From Deltaproteobacteria bacterium (GTDB lineage: Bacteria > Desulfobacterota > Desulfarculia > Adiutricales > Adiutricaceae), in the NCBI GenBank assembly GCA_031276865.1, contig JAISMF010000064.1, forward strand, positions 1-64,000: a stretch of 64,000 nt of DNA, written 5' to 3'. Every line of letters starts with the position of its first letter. Within the stretch, counting starts at the first letter, position 1. Shown here piece by piece: positions 9,411 through 18,379 of the stretch. The notes under the pieces are model-generated. The model was given only the letters and a program-made list of their open reading frames with translations. It searched no databases and was not told the DNA's origin. The position numbers were made by a program, and so were the translations under genes.

Positions 9411-9549
9411 ATCCGCGCCTTTCAAGTCGCTGAATTCAGCGTTCAAAACACGGGCCACCCCCTTTCGCCTCGAGAAAGGGCGAAAAACCCGCAATGTCGA
9501 GAAATTCCGTCCGCGGCTCTTAAGTAGGGAAAAATCCCCGCGAAAGAAC

Positions 9550-9564
9550 TGAGAACGATTCTCA
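9550..9564 (-). promoter_or_regulatory. Fur box of the feo operon
   Basis: TGAGAACGATTCTCA matches the 15-base Fur 7-1-7 palindrome TGATAATNATTATCA at 12 of 14 defined positions and is itself a perfect inverted repeat around a central base. It overlaps or immediately follows the expected transcription start of the promoter at 9571-9598, so Fe-Fur would block initiation. Confidence 0.85.
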
Positions 9565-9570
9565 CTTGCA

Positions 9571-9598
9571 ATAATAGCACTCCGCCGCCCCTTGTCAA
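9571..9598 (-). promoter_or_regulatory. Sigma70-type promoter of the feo operon
   Basis: On the minus strand TTGACA (9593-9598) is followed after 16 bases by TATTAT (9571-9576). The start point would fall near 9565, about 155 bases before the first feo-operon start codon and beside the Fur box. Confidence 0.8.
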
Positions 9599-9600
9599 GA

Positions 9601-10956
9601 GCCCGATCCCCGCCAATTCGCCCTTATTATGAGATTTTAGTGTTATTTGGCGGACCACCCTCCACATATAGGATATGATTAACAATATATCGATATATTG
9701 AAAAAAAATTTTTTCCGTCCCGGCCAAAAAAAATCGCTGAAACCCCTTTCCCCCCTCTTATTCGCCCCGGATTTCACTTTCCGCGACCGGAAAAAAACAC
9801 TAGACGACGCTCCGCGCGGTTCCCTTTACGATAACGTATCCGATGGAGTGACATGTTATTCAAAACAATTTATAAATTTTTTAATATAAAACAATGCTTT
9901 TATTATCGACATTCCTCACAGTGTTTACACTTCGTCATGGCTCAGCGAAGCCGCGGACGGCGTGGCGCCCCGACGCGTTATCCGCGTTCAAAATTCTTTT
10001 ATCTTTCCGTTTTCCCCGAAATACAATCTAAAGCGCGCGTCCGGCGAAGTTTTCCGTCGAAACAAAGCCTCAAAACCCCGCCCCCTTTCCGCGCCTCGTT
10101 TAAACGCCTTAACTGTCGACCGCCTTAGCGGAGTTCGGCTGATTTTCACGCGGGCGTCGTCTTTCCGCCGACGGACGCCTCCATGAAATGAAGAAAAGAC
10201 GTCGGCTTTTTCATTCGCGCGCTTCGACTTCCTGGGCTTTAAACATGCGAATTTAAAGTAAATATTACTAAATTATATATATAACATATCTATAGATGCT
10301 ATATTATGGTATTATGAGTAATTAATTAATTACCAAGCATATCATCAAAATTTCTAAAACGCATCCATATATATAAGAAATCTCACGGGTCGTTAAGAAA
10401 AACTAGAGCGCGGAAGACGGGCCAGCCCTGGAGATTTTCGGGACGAATTCGGCCGCGCGACGCTTCGCCGGACAAGCCGTAAAGCCGGAATCTTTGACTT
10501 TCGCCAAAAAATGTGCTTGAATTGCGCGGAAACGGCGACCGGCGGGCGTTTTCCCGATCCGCGTCTTCACCGCGGCGGACACCGCCGGCTCCCGGGATCC
10601 TCGGGCTTAATTTCACGTCTCCAAGCCCGCCAACCTAAACATTTCCGCCTGGAAAACAAATTAAACGCCCGTTAATTCCGCGGCCCCTGGCGCTGGGTCG
10701 CAAAATTAAAATCACATATAACCGCTTTTCTCACGTTTCGCTTATTTCCTGAAGCATCGTAAACCTAAACGCCGACAGCTCCGCCGCGGCTTTTAAATAT
10801 CGCCGTGCCGGAAAAACAAGCCTAAGCGGCGAAACGCCCTGTTCAAACTCCAGCGTCAACCGGACGTTTTTTCAGAGCGGAGACGTTTTTTCCCAGCGCC
10901 AACATGGGAACACTCACGGGGTCCCGCCCCGCCAGAAACAAGGGAACATTATCAGC
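9601..10956. other. AT-rich intergenic gap, no gene recognised
   Basis: About 1.35 kb without a credible gene. It contains a perfect 18-base palindrome CAATATATCGATATATTG (9683-9700) followed by an A8T6 tract, and a very AT-rich block at 10245-10380 rich in TAATTAATTAATTA-like sequence. Short GC-rich stretches between them have open frames with no family features; they look like decayed DNA. Confidence 0.55.
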
Positions 10957-12105
10957 ATGGCCCAGTATCAAATCGCCCTCATCCCCGGGGACGGCATCGG
11001 TCAGGAGGTGGTTTCCACCGCCCGCGAGGTTCTCGAGGTGGCTTCATCGCTGTGCGGCTTTTCTCTAACTTTCAAAGAATTCCCCTTCGGAGCCGAATAC
11101 TATCTGAAACATAAGGAGGTGCTTCCCAAAGGCGCCTTCGACGAGATAGGCGAGGCCAACGCCCTCTTATTGGGAGCCGTGGGAGACCCCCGAGTTCCGC
11201 CGGGTCCCCTGGAGCAGGAGCTCCTTTTGGCTCTGCGTTTCCACTTCGATCAATATCTGAACCTTAGACCCGCCATGAGCCTGCCCAACGTCCCCATCCC
11301 CATCAGGCTGGATAGGGACGAGCTGATAGATCTCCTCATCGTGCGGGAAAACACCGAGGATTTTTACATGAACCTCGGAGGCTCCGGCTTCGGGAAACTC
11401 GAGGGGACGATCCACGCCGACCGCGGTTTGTACAAGCTGGACGGGGAGATTAGACTCGAATTCGACCCGCGTATACAGGCGGCCTACAGCGTGGGCGTCT
11501 TAAGCGAGCCGGCCGTGCGCAGAATCGCCAACAAGGCCTTCCAGCTGGCGGACATGTACCAAAAGCCCTTCATCCACTCCGCCACGAAATCCAACGCTCT
11601 TCCCCACATCTACGGATTCTGGGACAACGTGGTGGCGGACACCGCCGCCTCGTACCCACATATTGAGCTGCGCCGCATAAACGTTGATAATCTCGTCTAC
11701 AAACTTCCCCGCAACCCGAAGGAGTTCGGGATCATCCTCTGTCCCAACCTATTCGGCGACATCATCTCCGATCTGGTGGCCGGACTCACCGGAGGCCTGG
11801 GTCTCACGGCCTCGGGAAACATCGGAGACTCGTTAAGCATGTTCGAACCGGTCCACGGGTCGGCTCCCGACATAGCCGGCACGGGAAAGGCCAATCCCCT
11901 GGCCGCCATTTTTTCCGCCTCCATGCTCCTGCACCATATAGGGGAAAGCGAGGGTGCGGGAATGATTGAAACCTCCGTGAACCTTTATCTTAAGTATAAC
12001 GAAGGCGCCGGACTGCCTTTGGAACTGGGAGGAAAATTGAAAACACCGGAGGTGGGCGAAAAGGTTATCGAGATACTGCGCACGATGGCCGAGCCGGGTA
12101 TATAA
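10957..12105 (+). CDS. Isocitrate/isopropylmalate dehydrogenase family protein
   Basis: This is an NAD(P)-dependent beta-decarboxylating dehydrogenase of the LeuB/Icd/tartrate dehydrogenase superfamily, 382 residues. The N-terminal nucleotide-fold start IALIPGDGIGQEVV, the substrate loop VRENTEDFYMNLGG and the family signature NLFGDIISDLVAGLTGGLG followed by GSAPDIAGTGKANP are all present. The substrate loop has RENTED rather than LeuB's RELTGG, so it is not an ordinary isopropylmalate dehydrogenase; the true icd is elsewhere in this window (47959). Substrate could be a homologue such as homoisocitrate or tartrate. ATG 10957 has AAGGGA about 12 bases upstream. gmhB follows after 67 bases. Confidence 0.85.
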   Translation: MAQYQIALIPGDGIGQEVVSTAREVLEVASSLCGFSLTFKEFPFGAEYYLKHKEVLPKGAFDEIGEANALLLGAVGDPRVPPGPLEQELLLALRFHFDQYLNLRPAMSLPNVPIPIRLDRDELIDLLIVRENTEDFYMNLGGSGFGKLEGTIHADRGLYKLDGEIRLEFDPRIQAAYSVGVLSEPAVRRIANKAFQLADMYQKPFIHSATKSNALPHIYGFWDNVVADTAASYPHIELRRINVDNLVYKLPRNPKEFGIILCPNLFGDIISDLVAGLTGGLGLTASGNIGDSLSMFEPVHGSAPDIAGTGKANPLAAIFSASMLLHHIGESEGAGMIETSVNLYLKYNEGAGLPLELGGKLKTPEVGEKVIEILRTMAEPGI

Positions 12106-12172
12106 CGAGCCGTTTACCCTCTAACCCAGATCCGGTTTTAACAAAACCGCCCGAATCGCGGAAGGCGATCTT

Positions 12173-12733
12173 ATGGACGAAAAAAAAACCGCGGTTTTCT
12201 TAGACAGGGACGGTACCTTGAACATGGACAAGGGTTACACCTATCTTTATGAAAACTGGGAATGGCTTCCAGGAACCTTAAAGGCGTTAAAGCTCTTAAA
12301 TAAAACCGGAGCGAACCTGGTCGTAGTCACCAACCAGGCCGGAATCGCCAAATCCCTTTACACTGAAAAGGACGTCTTACTTCTGCATAAAAAAATAGAC
12401 GCCGATTTAAAAAAGGAAGGCGTAGTCGTTTCGGGTTGGTACTACTGCCCCCATCACCCCGACTTCACCGGACCCTGCGAGTGTCGTAAACCAAAAACGG
12501 GAATGTTTAAGAAAGCCGCGAAAGACCTAAATATCAGTCTAAAGGATTCGTATATGGTCGGAGACAAGAAATCAGACATCGAGGCGGGGTTAAACGCGGG
12601 CATGCGTTTGGTGATACTGGTTAGAACAGGCTACGGCGATCTACTTGAAGTAATTCCCCCGGGGGTTAGGGTGGCGGAAAATATTTCCGAAGCGACAAAT
12701 ATCATATTGTCCGACATCTCAAAGAAAAAATAG
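12173..12733 (+). CDS. gmhB: D-glycero-D-manno-heptose 1,7-bisphosphate 7-phosphatase
   Basis: This cytoplasmic HAD-IIIA phosphatase removes the 7-phosphate in ADP-heptose synthesis for the LPS inner core. The catalytic DRDGT with Asp11 and Asp13 is at the N-terminus, VVTNQAG (about 51-57) is motif II, and a zinc site C-x-H-H...C-x-C lies at 92-104 followed by RKPKTG. MVGDKKSDIEAG is the closing acidic motif. At 186 residues the length is typical. GGAAGG is seven bases before the ATG. Its presence supports a Gram-negative host. Confidence 0.92.
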   Translation: MDEKKTAVFLDRDGTLNMDKGYTYLYENWEWLPGTLKALKLLNKTGANLVVVTNQAGIAKSLYTEKDVLLLHKKIDADLKKEGVVVSGWYYCPHHPDFTGPCECRKPKTGMFKKAAKDLNISLKDSYMVGDKKSDIEAGLNAGMRLVILVRTGYGDLLEVIPPGVRVAENISEATNIILSDISKKK

Positions 12734-13020
12734 AAGAATCCGCCTTAAACTCCATTCCCGCCTTAATGTCAGGCGTCTTTTCATCCGGCGTTCCATTCTT
12801 TACATGGGGAGCGCCGAAAAACTCCCGGCCGGCTCGCCGGTTTTCGCGTTTTTTCACTCCACCCTAATCTATCAGCCTCAGAAACGGCTACCGCCGCGCT
12901 TCAGCGTAATAATTAAGCTTTAACGCGGCCATTCAATATCGCGGGCGCCACCGAATGACGACCGCGGTCGCGCGCCTACCGTTAATTCGCATACCGCCTA
13001 AGCGGTCATGGAGGTCTAAA

Positions 13021-13440
13021 ATGAAAACTTTTATCTGTTTATCCGCGGCTTTTATCCTTCTTCTTTCCGGCGTTTTATACGCCCAGGATATTGAAGGAAT
13101 GGGCGAAGACATTCAAGATGATGGAACAACTAATTTTGAAGTGGATGACAACGGTTTCTTCTGCGGAGCGACAAGTATTTTTTTCCGGGATGGCGAGCTT
13201 GACGCCGTGGTTATCGCGAACAAATACGATGAATTTGTGCTCTTCGACATGCTTGACGATCCCAGCCGCAGTCTGATTCCAACCCTGGCGAAAGACACGC
13301 CGGTCAAATACCATGTGAAAGTTCACACTTTCTCCATTGATTACGAGTACTTCACTCGAGTAGACGTTACCAAAATCGAACCTACCGGCGATCCTAAGCC
13401 CGGCGCCTGCGAAAAGCCCATACCGAAGTTTGAAGGTTAG
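13021..13440 (+). CDS. Exported protein of unknown function
   Basis: A 139-residue protein with a clear signal peptide (MKTFICLSAAFILLLSGVLYAQ, cleavage likely after the YA of LYAQ near residue 20-21). The mature part is acidic, has two cysteines (in NGFFCGATS and PGACEKP) and no motif I recognise; it may form a small beta-rich periplasmic domain. ATG 13021 has GGAGG six bases upstream, better than an in-frame ATG at 12955 that would bury the signal peptide. It stands alone, followed by a 760-base gap. Confidence 0.7.
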   Translation: MKTFICLSAAFILLLSGVLYAQDIEGMGEDIQDDGTTNFEVDDNGFFCGATSIFFRDGELDAVVIANKYDEFVLFDMLDDPSRSLIPTLAKDTPVKYHVKVHTFSIDYEYFTRVDVTKIEPTGDPKPGACEKPIPKFEG

Positions 13441-14200
13441 TCCGATTCTAGTCCATTTCGCCTAAAACACGTTAAGAAAAATTTTCTTCATTAATCCGTA
13501 AAACCCCGGTTTACACGGCCTTGTTATCACTTATACGGTAATATTTCCGTTTTTTCTTTTTCCTAAACGGGAATATAAATTCTTATCTTTATCCGTTAGA
13601 TTAAAATCAGGCTTGTTTTCATCCGTTTTCAGAGCCGCGCTTTTAAACCATCCATCACCTCGTTAAACAAAGCTCCGTCTAAACCGGCTTAACCGGCAAG
13701 CGTTGGTTTATGAGATGGAGCCTGATTTGAAATTTTCATTAAACGCCTTCAAACAATTTGAGTCGAAATAATCTATAAAAAGTAGCGAACCTCATTGCGG
13801 CTTTTCCTCTTTCTTCTTTTTCAACTTAACCAGCTTCCCGCCGCGAAGATTATCGTATTCACCATGCGTGTTATGATTCAACTCGAGAGCGCTATGCGCA
13901 TTTCGGATTCTTCGGTTTTAAAATAATTCGCGAGAGTGGAATTTGTCTAGAGTTCCGCGATCTTCGCATTCATGCCATTTCTCTCTAAACGACACGGTTG
14001 GCGCTGGTATTTCATCCGCCACCGCGGCGCAAGTTTTTCCAAGAGCGCGCTAAATTTTCCATCGAATGGCGCGTCCGCGTTAAACAGGCTGTCCGCGCCA
14101 CGCCTAAGCCCCCTAGCTAAGGTGAAGACGGACGGGCGCTTTTCCCGAGGGCGTCCCCCCGCGGAACGCTTTTCCGGACCGCGAATTGATCGGCCGTAAA
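13441..14200. other. Intergenic gap, no gene recognised
   Basis: The left half is AT-rich. An imperfect hairpin (GCTCC...GGAGC, about 13668-13722) is visible. On the minus strand 13795-13910 encodes a short tail rich in Lys that could be a gene relic, but no start or family feature supports it. Confidence 0.5.
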
Positions 14201-14827
14201 TCAGGCGCTCCCGTCGTAGACCTCCAGGCGCAGGCCCACGGGTTTCCACTCCCCGGCCTCGAGACTTAAAAGGAGGGTGATGTTCAAGGTGGTCTTGCCG
14301 GTCCTCCACTCCCCCCTGATGAGCCAGGGGCTTTCCGGCCCGACGGAATCCCGCACGCTTTTGGGGGCCTCCTCGCTTTGGTAGGGGTCGTAGGGGGCCG
14401 ACTCCAGGAGCACGAGCTTGCCTCTTCCGGGAAACTGGGACAAGACGTCCTTGTAGCCGGCCAAGTTCATATAGGCCTGGGCCAGACTTCCCGGGGTGTC
14501 CTTGGCCTTCCAGGAGGGGGCCAGGGATTGGTGGAAGTTGCGGTAATCGCCGCTGGTGAGGGCGTCCACCCAGAGTTTCAGGACGTTTTGCAAGATCCTG
14601 GACACCGACGTGTCCGAACTGAAGCCTAAGGAGAGGGATCCGTCATCCTTCTTCTCGGTGCGGACGACGGAGACCTGCCCCGTCATGGCCTCGGCGTTTT
14701 CGACCACCGGGGCGATGAATCTGTAAAACAGATAGCCCAGGCCCAAGAGGATGAGTATAAGGAGGGTGAGCTTTCCGAAGCTGATCTTTTTCCCGCGGTT
14801 GGTTCTGCCGGAGTATTTCTGTCGCAT
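14201..14827 (-). CDS. Membrane-anchored protein of unknown function
   Basis: The 208-residue protein has a basic N-terminus, one membrane helix at about residues 18-38 (FGKLTLLILILLGLGYLFYR) and a soluble periplasmic part of about 165 residues. The region LKLWVDALTSGDYRNFHQSL and the later WLIRGEWRTGKTTLNITLLLS suggest an NTF2/SnoaL-like alpha+beta fold, but this is only a structural guess. The ATG at 14827 has a modest AGGA about ten bases upstream. It is divergent from rpsF with about 650 bases between them. Confidence 0.65.
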   Translation of the reverse strand: MRQKYSGRTNRGKKISFGKLTLLILILLGLGYLFYRFIAPVVENAEAMTGQVSVVRTEKKDDGSLSLGFSSDTSVSRILQNVLKLWVDALTSGDYRNFHQSLAPSWKAKDTPGSLAQAYMNLAGYKDVLSQFPGRGKLVLLESAPYDPYQSEEAPKSVRDSVGPESPWLIRGEWRTGKTTLNITLLLSLEAGEWKPVGLRLEVYDGSA

Positions 14828-15205
14828 GGTCGGGCGTCCTGATTTCGTAAACTGAAAATTTCAAAAGTGAATGCGGAATTATTCCCTTTCGCTATTAAAA
14901 AAGCCATAACAATTATTATTAAGAATATTAGAGATTTTCTTTAACAAAGTCAAGTCTCTTTCCGAGCCCGGAAACTTTCCCCTCCCCGGCGCCTTCCCGT
15001 GGCGCTAGTTTTGCGAAATAAGGGGGCGCTTATGGAAACGCCTCCACATATGGACGCTGGGCGCGGATTCCAAGCACTTATCCGCGCGTCCTCCCCCTTT
15101 AAGGCTGTTCCCTCCGTTTCGGAAGTCTAGGCCGGATCGAAGCGCTTAGATCCCCCCCCCGCGCCCCCGGGCCGGGGGGGGCGGTCGCCGGGGCCGTTAT
15201 TTTTG
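14828..15205. other. Intergenic region upstream of the rpsF promoter
   Basis: The first 120 bases are AT-rich, as expected for the promoter of the leftward gene. A C/G-rich palindromic block (about 15152-15190) precedes the rpsF promoter. No gene is visible. Confidence 0.5.
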
Positions 15206-15234
15206 TTGACCATAGAGCCTTCGATCCATATAAT
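15206..15234 (+). promoter_or_regulatory. Sigma70-type promoter of rpsF-rpsR-rplI
   Basis: TTGACC (15206-15211) and a perfect TATAAT (15229-15234) are separated by 17 bases. The start point would be near 15241, leaving a leader of about 245 bases before rpsF. Confidence 0.78.
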
Positions 15235-15409
15235 ACCCTTTACCCTTTTTGACCCGGGCGCCTTAAAAGCCGTCCCCGGCCAAAAAAAAGCGCCCCGGAT
15301 CTATATTATTTCCGCTCCCTCCTCCCCTTCCCGGAGCGAAGGCTCCGGAGGCTTTCATCGCCCGGGGAGTTCTTTTCATCGTTTTTTTCCGCGTTTCACT
15401 ACGCAACGC

Positions 15410-15463
15410 CGGAAGCCTCCCCTCGCTTCCGCCCGACCTCGCCCCGGACCCCCGTTTCGGGGC
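15410..15463 (+). promoter_or_regulatory. Hairpins in the rpsF leader, possible S6:S18 autoregulatory site
   Basis: Two hairpins lie just before the rpsF ribosome site: CGGAAGC/GCTTCCG (15410-15416 and 15425-15431) and GCCCCG/CGGGGC (15441-15446 and 15458-15463). Bacterial rpsF leaders commonly carry an RNA bound by the S6:S18 dimer; position fits, but I cannot confirm the consensus. Confidence 0.35.
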
Positions 15464-15486
15464 ATTCATCCCATGAGGTGTCTTTA

Positions 15487-16059
15487 ATGCATCCCCGAAG
15501 GTACGAAACCCTGATTCTTCTCTCTCCCGGCATGAGTCCGGTCGACCTCGACAAGTTCAAAGCCAAGGTCGAAAACATTCTGGAGTCCGGCGGCGCCCGG
15601 GTTCTCCAGACCGAGGACTGGGGAAGGAAGGTTCTGGCCTATCCCGTGCGCAAGGAGCACTACGGCGTCTATCTCCTCTACGACTACCAGGCCCTCCCCG
15701 CCGTCGAGGCCGAGTTGAAGAGGAATTTGAAGATCGACGAGAACGTCTTCAAGAGCCTCACCCTCCTCCTCGACCGCCAGTTCACAAACGAGCGTTTCGA
15801 GCAGGAAAAGGAGAAGATCCTGGCGAAGGCGCAGAAAAAAGAGGCTCCGGCCGCCCCGCCGGAAGGCGAATCCCCGGAGGCCTCCCCGGCTCCCGCCCCG
15901 GAGGACGCCGACTCCTCTTCCGCGGCCCCTTCTCCGGATTCGGAGGCCCCGCCCTCCGAAAGCCCTCCGCCCTCCCCCGAGGGAGAGGCCCCCCCGCCGG
16001 AGCCCGGAGACGATCCCGAAAACGCTCCGGAAGAGCACGGCTCCGCCTCCGAAGCCTAA
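15487..16059 (+). CDS. rpsF: 30S ribosomal protein bS6 with long acidic/Pro tail
   Basis: bS6 binds 16S rRNA with bS18 in the platform of the small subunit. The S6 fold occupies about residues 1-97 ([20 protein letters not shown], then the [20 protein letters not shown] strand region). The remaining roughly 90 residues are a low-complexity Ala/Pro/Glu/Ser tail, so the 190-residue protein is well above the usual 95-135. I chose ATG 15487 (GAGGTG six bases upstream) over an in-frame GTG at 15478. It opens the rpsF-rpsR-rplI operon. Confidence 0.95.
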   Translation: MHPRRYETLILLSPGMSPVDLDKFKAKVENILESGGARVLQTEDWGRKVLAYPVRKEHYGVYLLYDYQALPAVEAELKRNLKIDENVFKSLTLLLDRQFTNERFEQEKEKILAKAQKKEAPAAPPEGESPEASPAPAPEDADSSSAAPSPDSEAPPSESPPPSPEGEAPPPEPGDDPENAPEEHGSASEA

Positions 16060-16124
16060 ATCCTCCTCAGCCCGAACCCCTGAATAATTTTCACGACCCC
16101 ACTTGTAAGGAAAGAGAGAACGAC

Positions 16125-16484
16125 ATGGCCTACCCCCCGCACCAGAACTATTCCGGCGGCGCCGGCGGATCCGGAGGATCCGGAGGATCCGGCGGCTCCG
16201 ACGACAAGTCCTACCGCCGCGGCCGAGGCAAGAAAAAGACCTTCCGCCGCCGCGTCTGCCGCTTCTGCGCCGAGCACATCGACACCGTCGACTACAAGGA
16301 CGTCCAGACCCTGAGGCTCTTCATCACCGAAAGGGGAAAGATTAACCCCCGCCGCATCAACGGCAACTGCGCCAAGCACCAGAGGCTGGTCACCCGCGGC
16401 ATCTTCCGGGCCCGCTACATGGCCCTCCTCCCCTACACCGCCATGGCCACCTCCATGGCCCAGCACTACACTAACCAGTCTTAG
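16125..16484 (+). CDS. rpsR: 30S ribosomal protein bS18 with Gly/Ser-rich N-terminus
   Basis: bS18 pairs with bS6 on the 30S platform. The core (about residues 38-110) includes [20 protein letters not shown] and [20 protein letters not shown], with Cys45-x2-Cys48 and a later C-x2-H that could hold zinc. The first 27 residues are a GGSGGSGG-type linker not normally present. It lies 65 bases after rpsF and 23 before rplI; AAGGA is about 12 bases before the ATG. Confidence 0.95.
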   Translation: MAYPPHQNYSGGAGGSGGSGGSGGSDDKSYRRGRGKKKTFRRRVCRFCAEHIDTVDYKDVQTLRLFITERGKINPRRINGNCAKHQRLVTRGIFRARYMALLPYTAMATSMAQHYTNQS

Positions 16485-16507
16485 AGAGCCTAGCCGGGAG
16501 GAAAACC

Positions 16508-17281
16508 ATGGAAATAATACTCACCCGCGACGTGGACAATCTGGGTCTGGCCGGACAGGTGCTCAAGGTGTCCGCCGGCTACGCCCGCAACTATCTGCTT
16601 CCGGGCTCCTTCGCCCTGCCCGCCACCCCCGACAACCTCAAGGTGCTTTCCAAAAAGCGGGAGGAATTTGAAAAAAGGGCCCTGGCCGCGAAAGAGGAGG
16701 CCTCCCTCCTTAAAGAGAAGATCGACGGCCTGGTCCTAACCATCACCCGCAAGTCGGTGGACAAGGGCAAGCTCTACGGCGCCGTAACCCCCCAGGATCT
16801 GGTGGACGCCGCCTTGGAGCAGGGCTACGCCCTGGATCGGCGTCGGCTTAAGATATCCGAACCCATCAAGGCGGTGGGCGACTACGAAATCGGCGCGCGC
16901 CTGCACCCGGAGGTGACCGCCACCTTCAAATTGAAGGTTCTGGCCGAACCCAAGCCCGAGCCCGAGCCCGAGCCGGAAGTTCCGGAAGGGAAGAGGGGCA
17001 AAGGCCGCCGGACCCGCCAGGATGCCAGGCCCCGCGACGAGGCCAAAACCGAAGATTCGGCCGAAACCGCCGAGGCGGCGGACGGCGCCGGAGACCAGGC
17101 TGAGGCCGCCCCTCAGGCGGAGGCCTCCGGATCTAAGGCCGGAAGCCGCAAGGGCGGAGCCAAAGGGAAAGACGGATCCGCCAAGTCCCCGGACGCTTCC
17201 CAGGAGTCCGCCGCCGCAAAAGACGCCCCCTCCGAAAGCTTTGCGGCCGCTCCGGACGAGCCCCCGGCGACGGAGTCCTGA
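16508..17281 (+). CDS. rplI: 50S ribosomal protein bL9 with long low-complexity tail
   Basis: bL9 is an elongated protein at the base of the L1 stalk. The N-terminal domain MEIILTRDVDNLGLAGQVLK with SAGYARNYLLPGSFA, the connecting helix and the C-terminal RNA-binding domain are complete within the first 148 residues. Residues 149-257 are an Ala/Glu/Lys/Pro-rich tail (PKPEPEPEPE and onward) that doubles the charged surface and is absent from typical L9 proteins of about 150 residues. GGAGG precedes the ATG by six bases. Last gene of the operon. Confidence 0.95.
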   Translation: MEIILTRDVDNLGLAGQVLKVSAGYARNYLLPGSFALPATPDNLKVLSKKREEFEKRALAAKEEASLLKEKIDGLVLTITRKSVDKGKLYGAVTPQDLVDAALEQGYALDRRRLKISEPIKAVGDYEIGARLHPEVTATFKLKVLAEPKPEPEPEPEVPEGKRGKGRRTRQDARPRDEAKTEDSAETAEAADGAGDQAEAAPQAEASGSKAGSRKGGAKGKDGSAKSPDASQESAAAKDAPSESFAAAPDEPPATES

Positions 17282-17367
17282 CGGCGCCGAAAATAACCTT
17301 CAAAGCCCGGGACGCCGGAGCGGCCCCGTCCCCGCCGCTCCGGCGTCCCCTTTTAGGAGACGCGGGC

Positions 17368-18339
17368 GTGGAAGATAATCAAGATCCCTTTTCCCTCTGG
17401 CGGAACGTGGAGGAAATCCTCTCCTCGAGGGATCCGGATTCCCGCTGGCTGCGGGCCATGCCCGCCTTCCTCCTGGAGCTCACGGGACTCTCCTGGGCGT
17501 TCCTGACCGAGTACTACCACGCGGACAGCCAGCATTACTTCATCCGCGGCGCCTATCCGGAGGTTTCCGGCCTTTCCGTCTCCCAGTCCGTGGAACTGGG
17601 TCTGGCCGGCTGGGTGCACGGCCACGAAACGCCCCTGCTCCTCAACTCAGTCAACACCAAGGAGAACATAACCTTCATCTTCAGCCGCTCCGAGCCCATA
17701 AAAAAACCGGGCTCCTTTTACGGCTGGCCGCTCATCTATAAGGAAAGCCTCGTGGGGGGCCTCTTCCTCGTGGGCGGGAAGAACGAAACCCTGGATCCGG
17801 AAGTCCTAAGCTTCATCGCCCCCCTCCTTTTACGCCTCGCCGCGCACGTCAACCACAACCGTCTTTTAGACCGGGTGACCGAGCTTAAAGGCCTGGATCC
17901 CCAGACCGGGCTTCCCCACCGCACCAATTTCCTGGACCGCCTGGAGCGACTCCTCTCGCTTATGAGCGTGCAGAATCGCCGCCTGCGGCTCAGGCTTTTA
18001 AGCGTCTCCGGTTTGGGGCGCTACTCCCTGAACCACAGCCTGGAGGACACCCAGAACCTTTTGCGCACCATCTCATCCCAGCTCCTCCACTTCGCAACCG
18101 AGTCCTGGGAGCTGGGGCACGTCTCCTACGGGCTTTTCGCCATCGCGGTTCCGGAGGAGCAGATCCCGGACCTGGACAAATCCACCTACGTTTTAAAGAA
18201 GATCTTAAACGACTGGTCCTCCCCCGGGCGGGCCGGTAGCGACTTCATCTTCCACGAGCAGGAGGCGAGCTTCCCCGAAGACGGCGTCAAGGCGGAGGAA
18301 CTCTTGGAAAACGCCCTCACCCGCTTGGCCAAAGGCTGA
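17368..18339 (+). CDS. GAF domain protein with degenerate GGDEF domain
   Basis: A 323-residue cytoplasmic signalling-type protein. Residues about 20-165 form a GAF-like sensor domain (AFLTEYYHADSQHYFIRGAY, later GWPLIYKESLVGGLFLVGGK). From about 170 the sequence follows the start of a diguanylate cyclase domain (DPQTGLPHRTNFLDRLERLL), but where GG(D/E)EF should stand it reads VSYGLFAI, so cyclase activity is unlikely and a binding or regulatory role is more plausible. The start is GTG 17368 with AGGAG eight bases upstream. It follows rplI by 86 bases and ends at a strong terminator. Confidence 0.72.
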   Translation: MEDNQDPFSLWRNVEEILSSRDPDSRWLRAMPAFLLELTGLSWAFLTEYYHADSQHYFIRGAYPEVSGLSVSQSVELGLAGWVHGHETPLLLNSVNTKENITFIFSRSEPIKKPGSFYGWPLIYKESLVGGLFLVGGKNETLDPEVLSFIAPLLLRLAAHVNHNRLLDRVTELKGLDPQTGLPHRTNFLDRLERLLSLMSVQNRRLRLRLLSVSGLGRYSLNHSLEDTQNLLRTISSQLLHFATESWELGHVSYGLFAIAVPEEQIPDLDKSTYVLKKILNDWSSPGRAGSDFIFHEQEASFPEDGVKAEELLENALTRLAKG

Positions 18340-18350
18340 AAACCCCAACT

Positions 18351-18378
18351 AAAACCCCCTCTCGCGGGGGTTTTTCTT
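18351..18378 (+). terminator. Intrinsic terminator
   Basis: AAAACCCCC pairs with GGGGGTTTT around a TCTCGC loop and runs into TTTTTCTTTTT. It ends the GAF/GGDEF gene and probably the whole rpsF operon. Confidence 0.88.
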
Positions 18379-18379
18379 T

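Noticed and set aside
13795-13910. Minus-strand coding tail ending LRGGKLVKLKKKEEKPQ
   Set aside because: Frame is closed upstream within about 40 codons and has no start codon or ribosome site; at best a relic.
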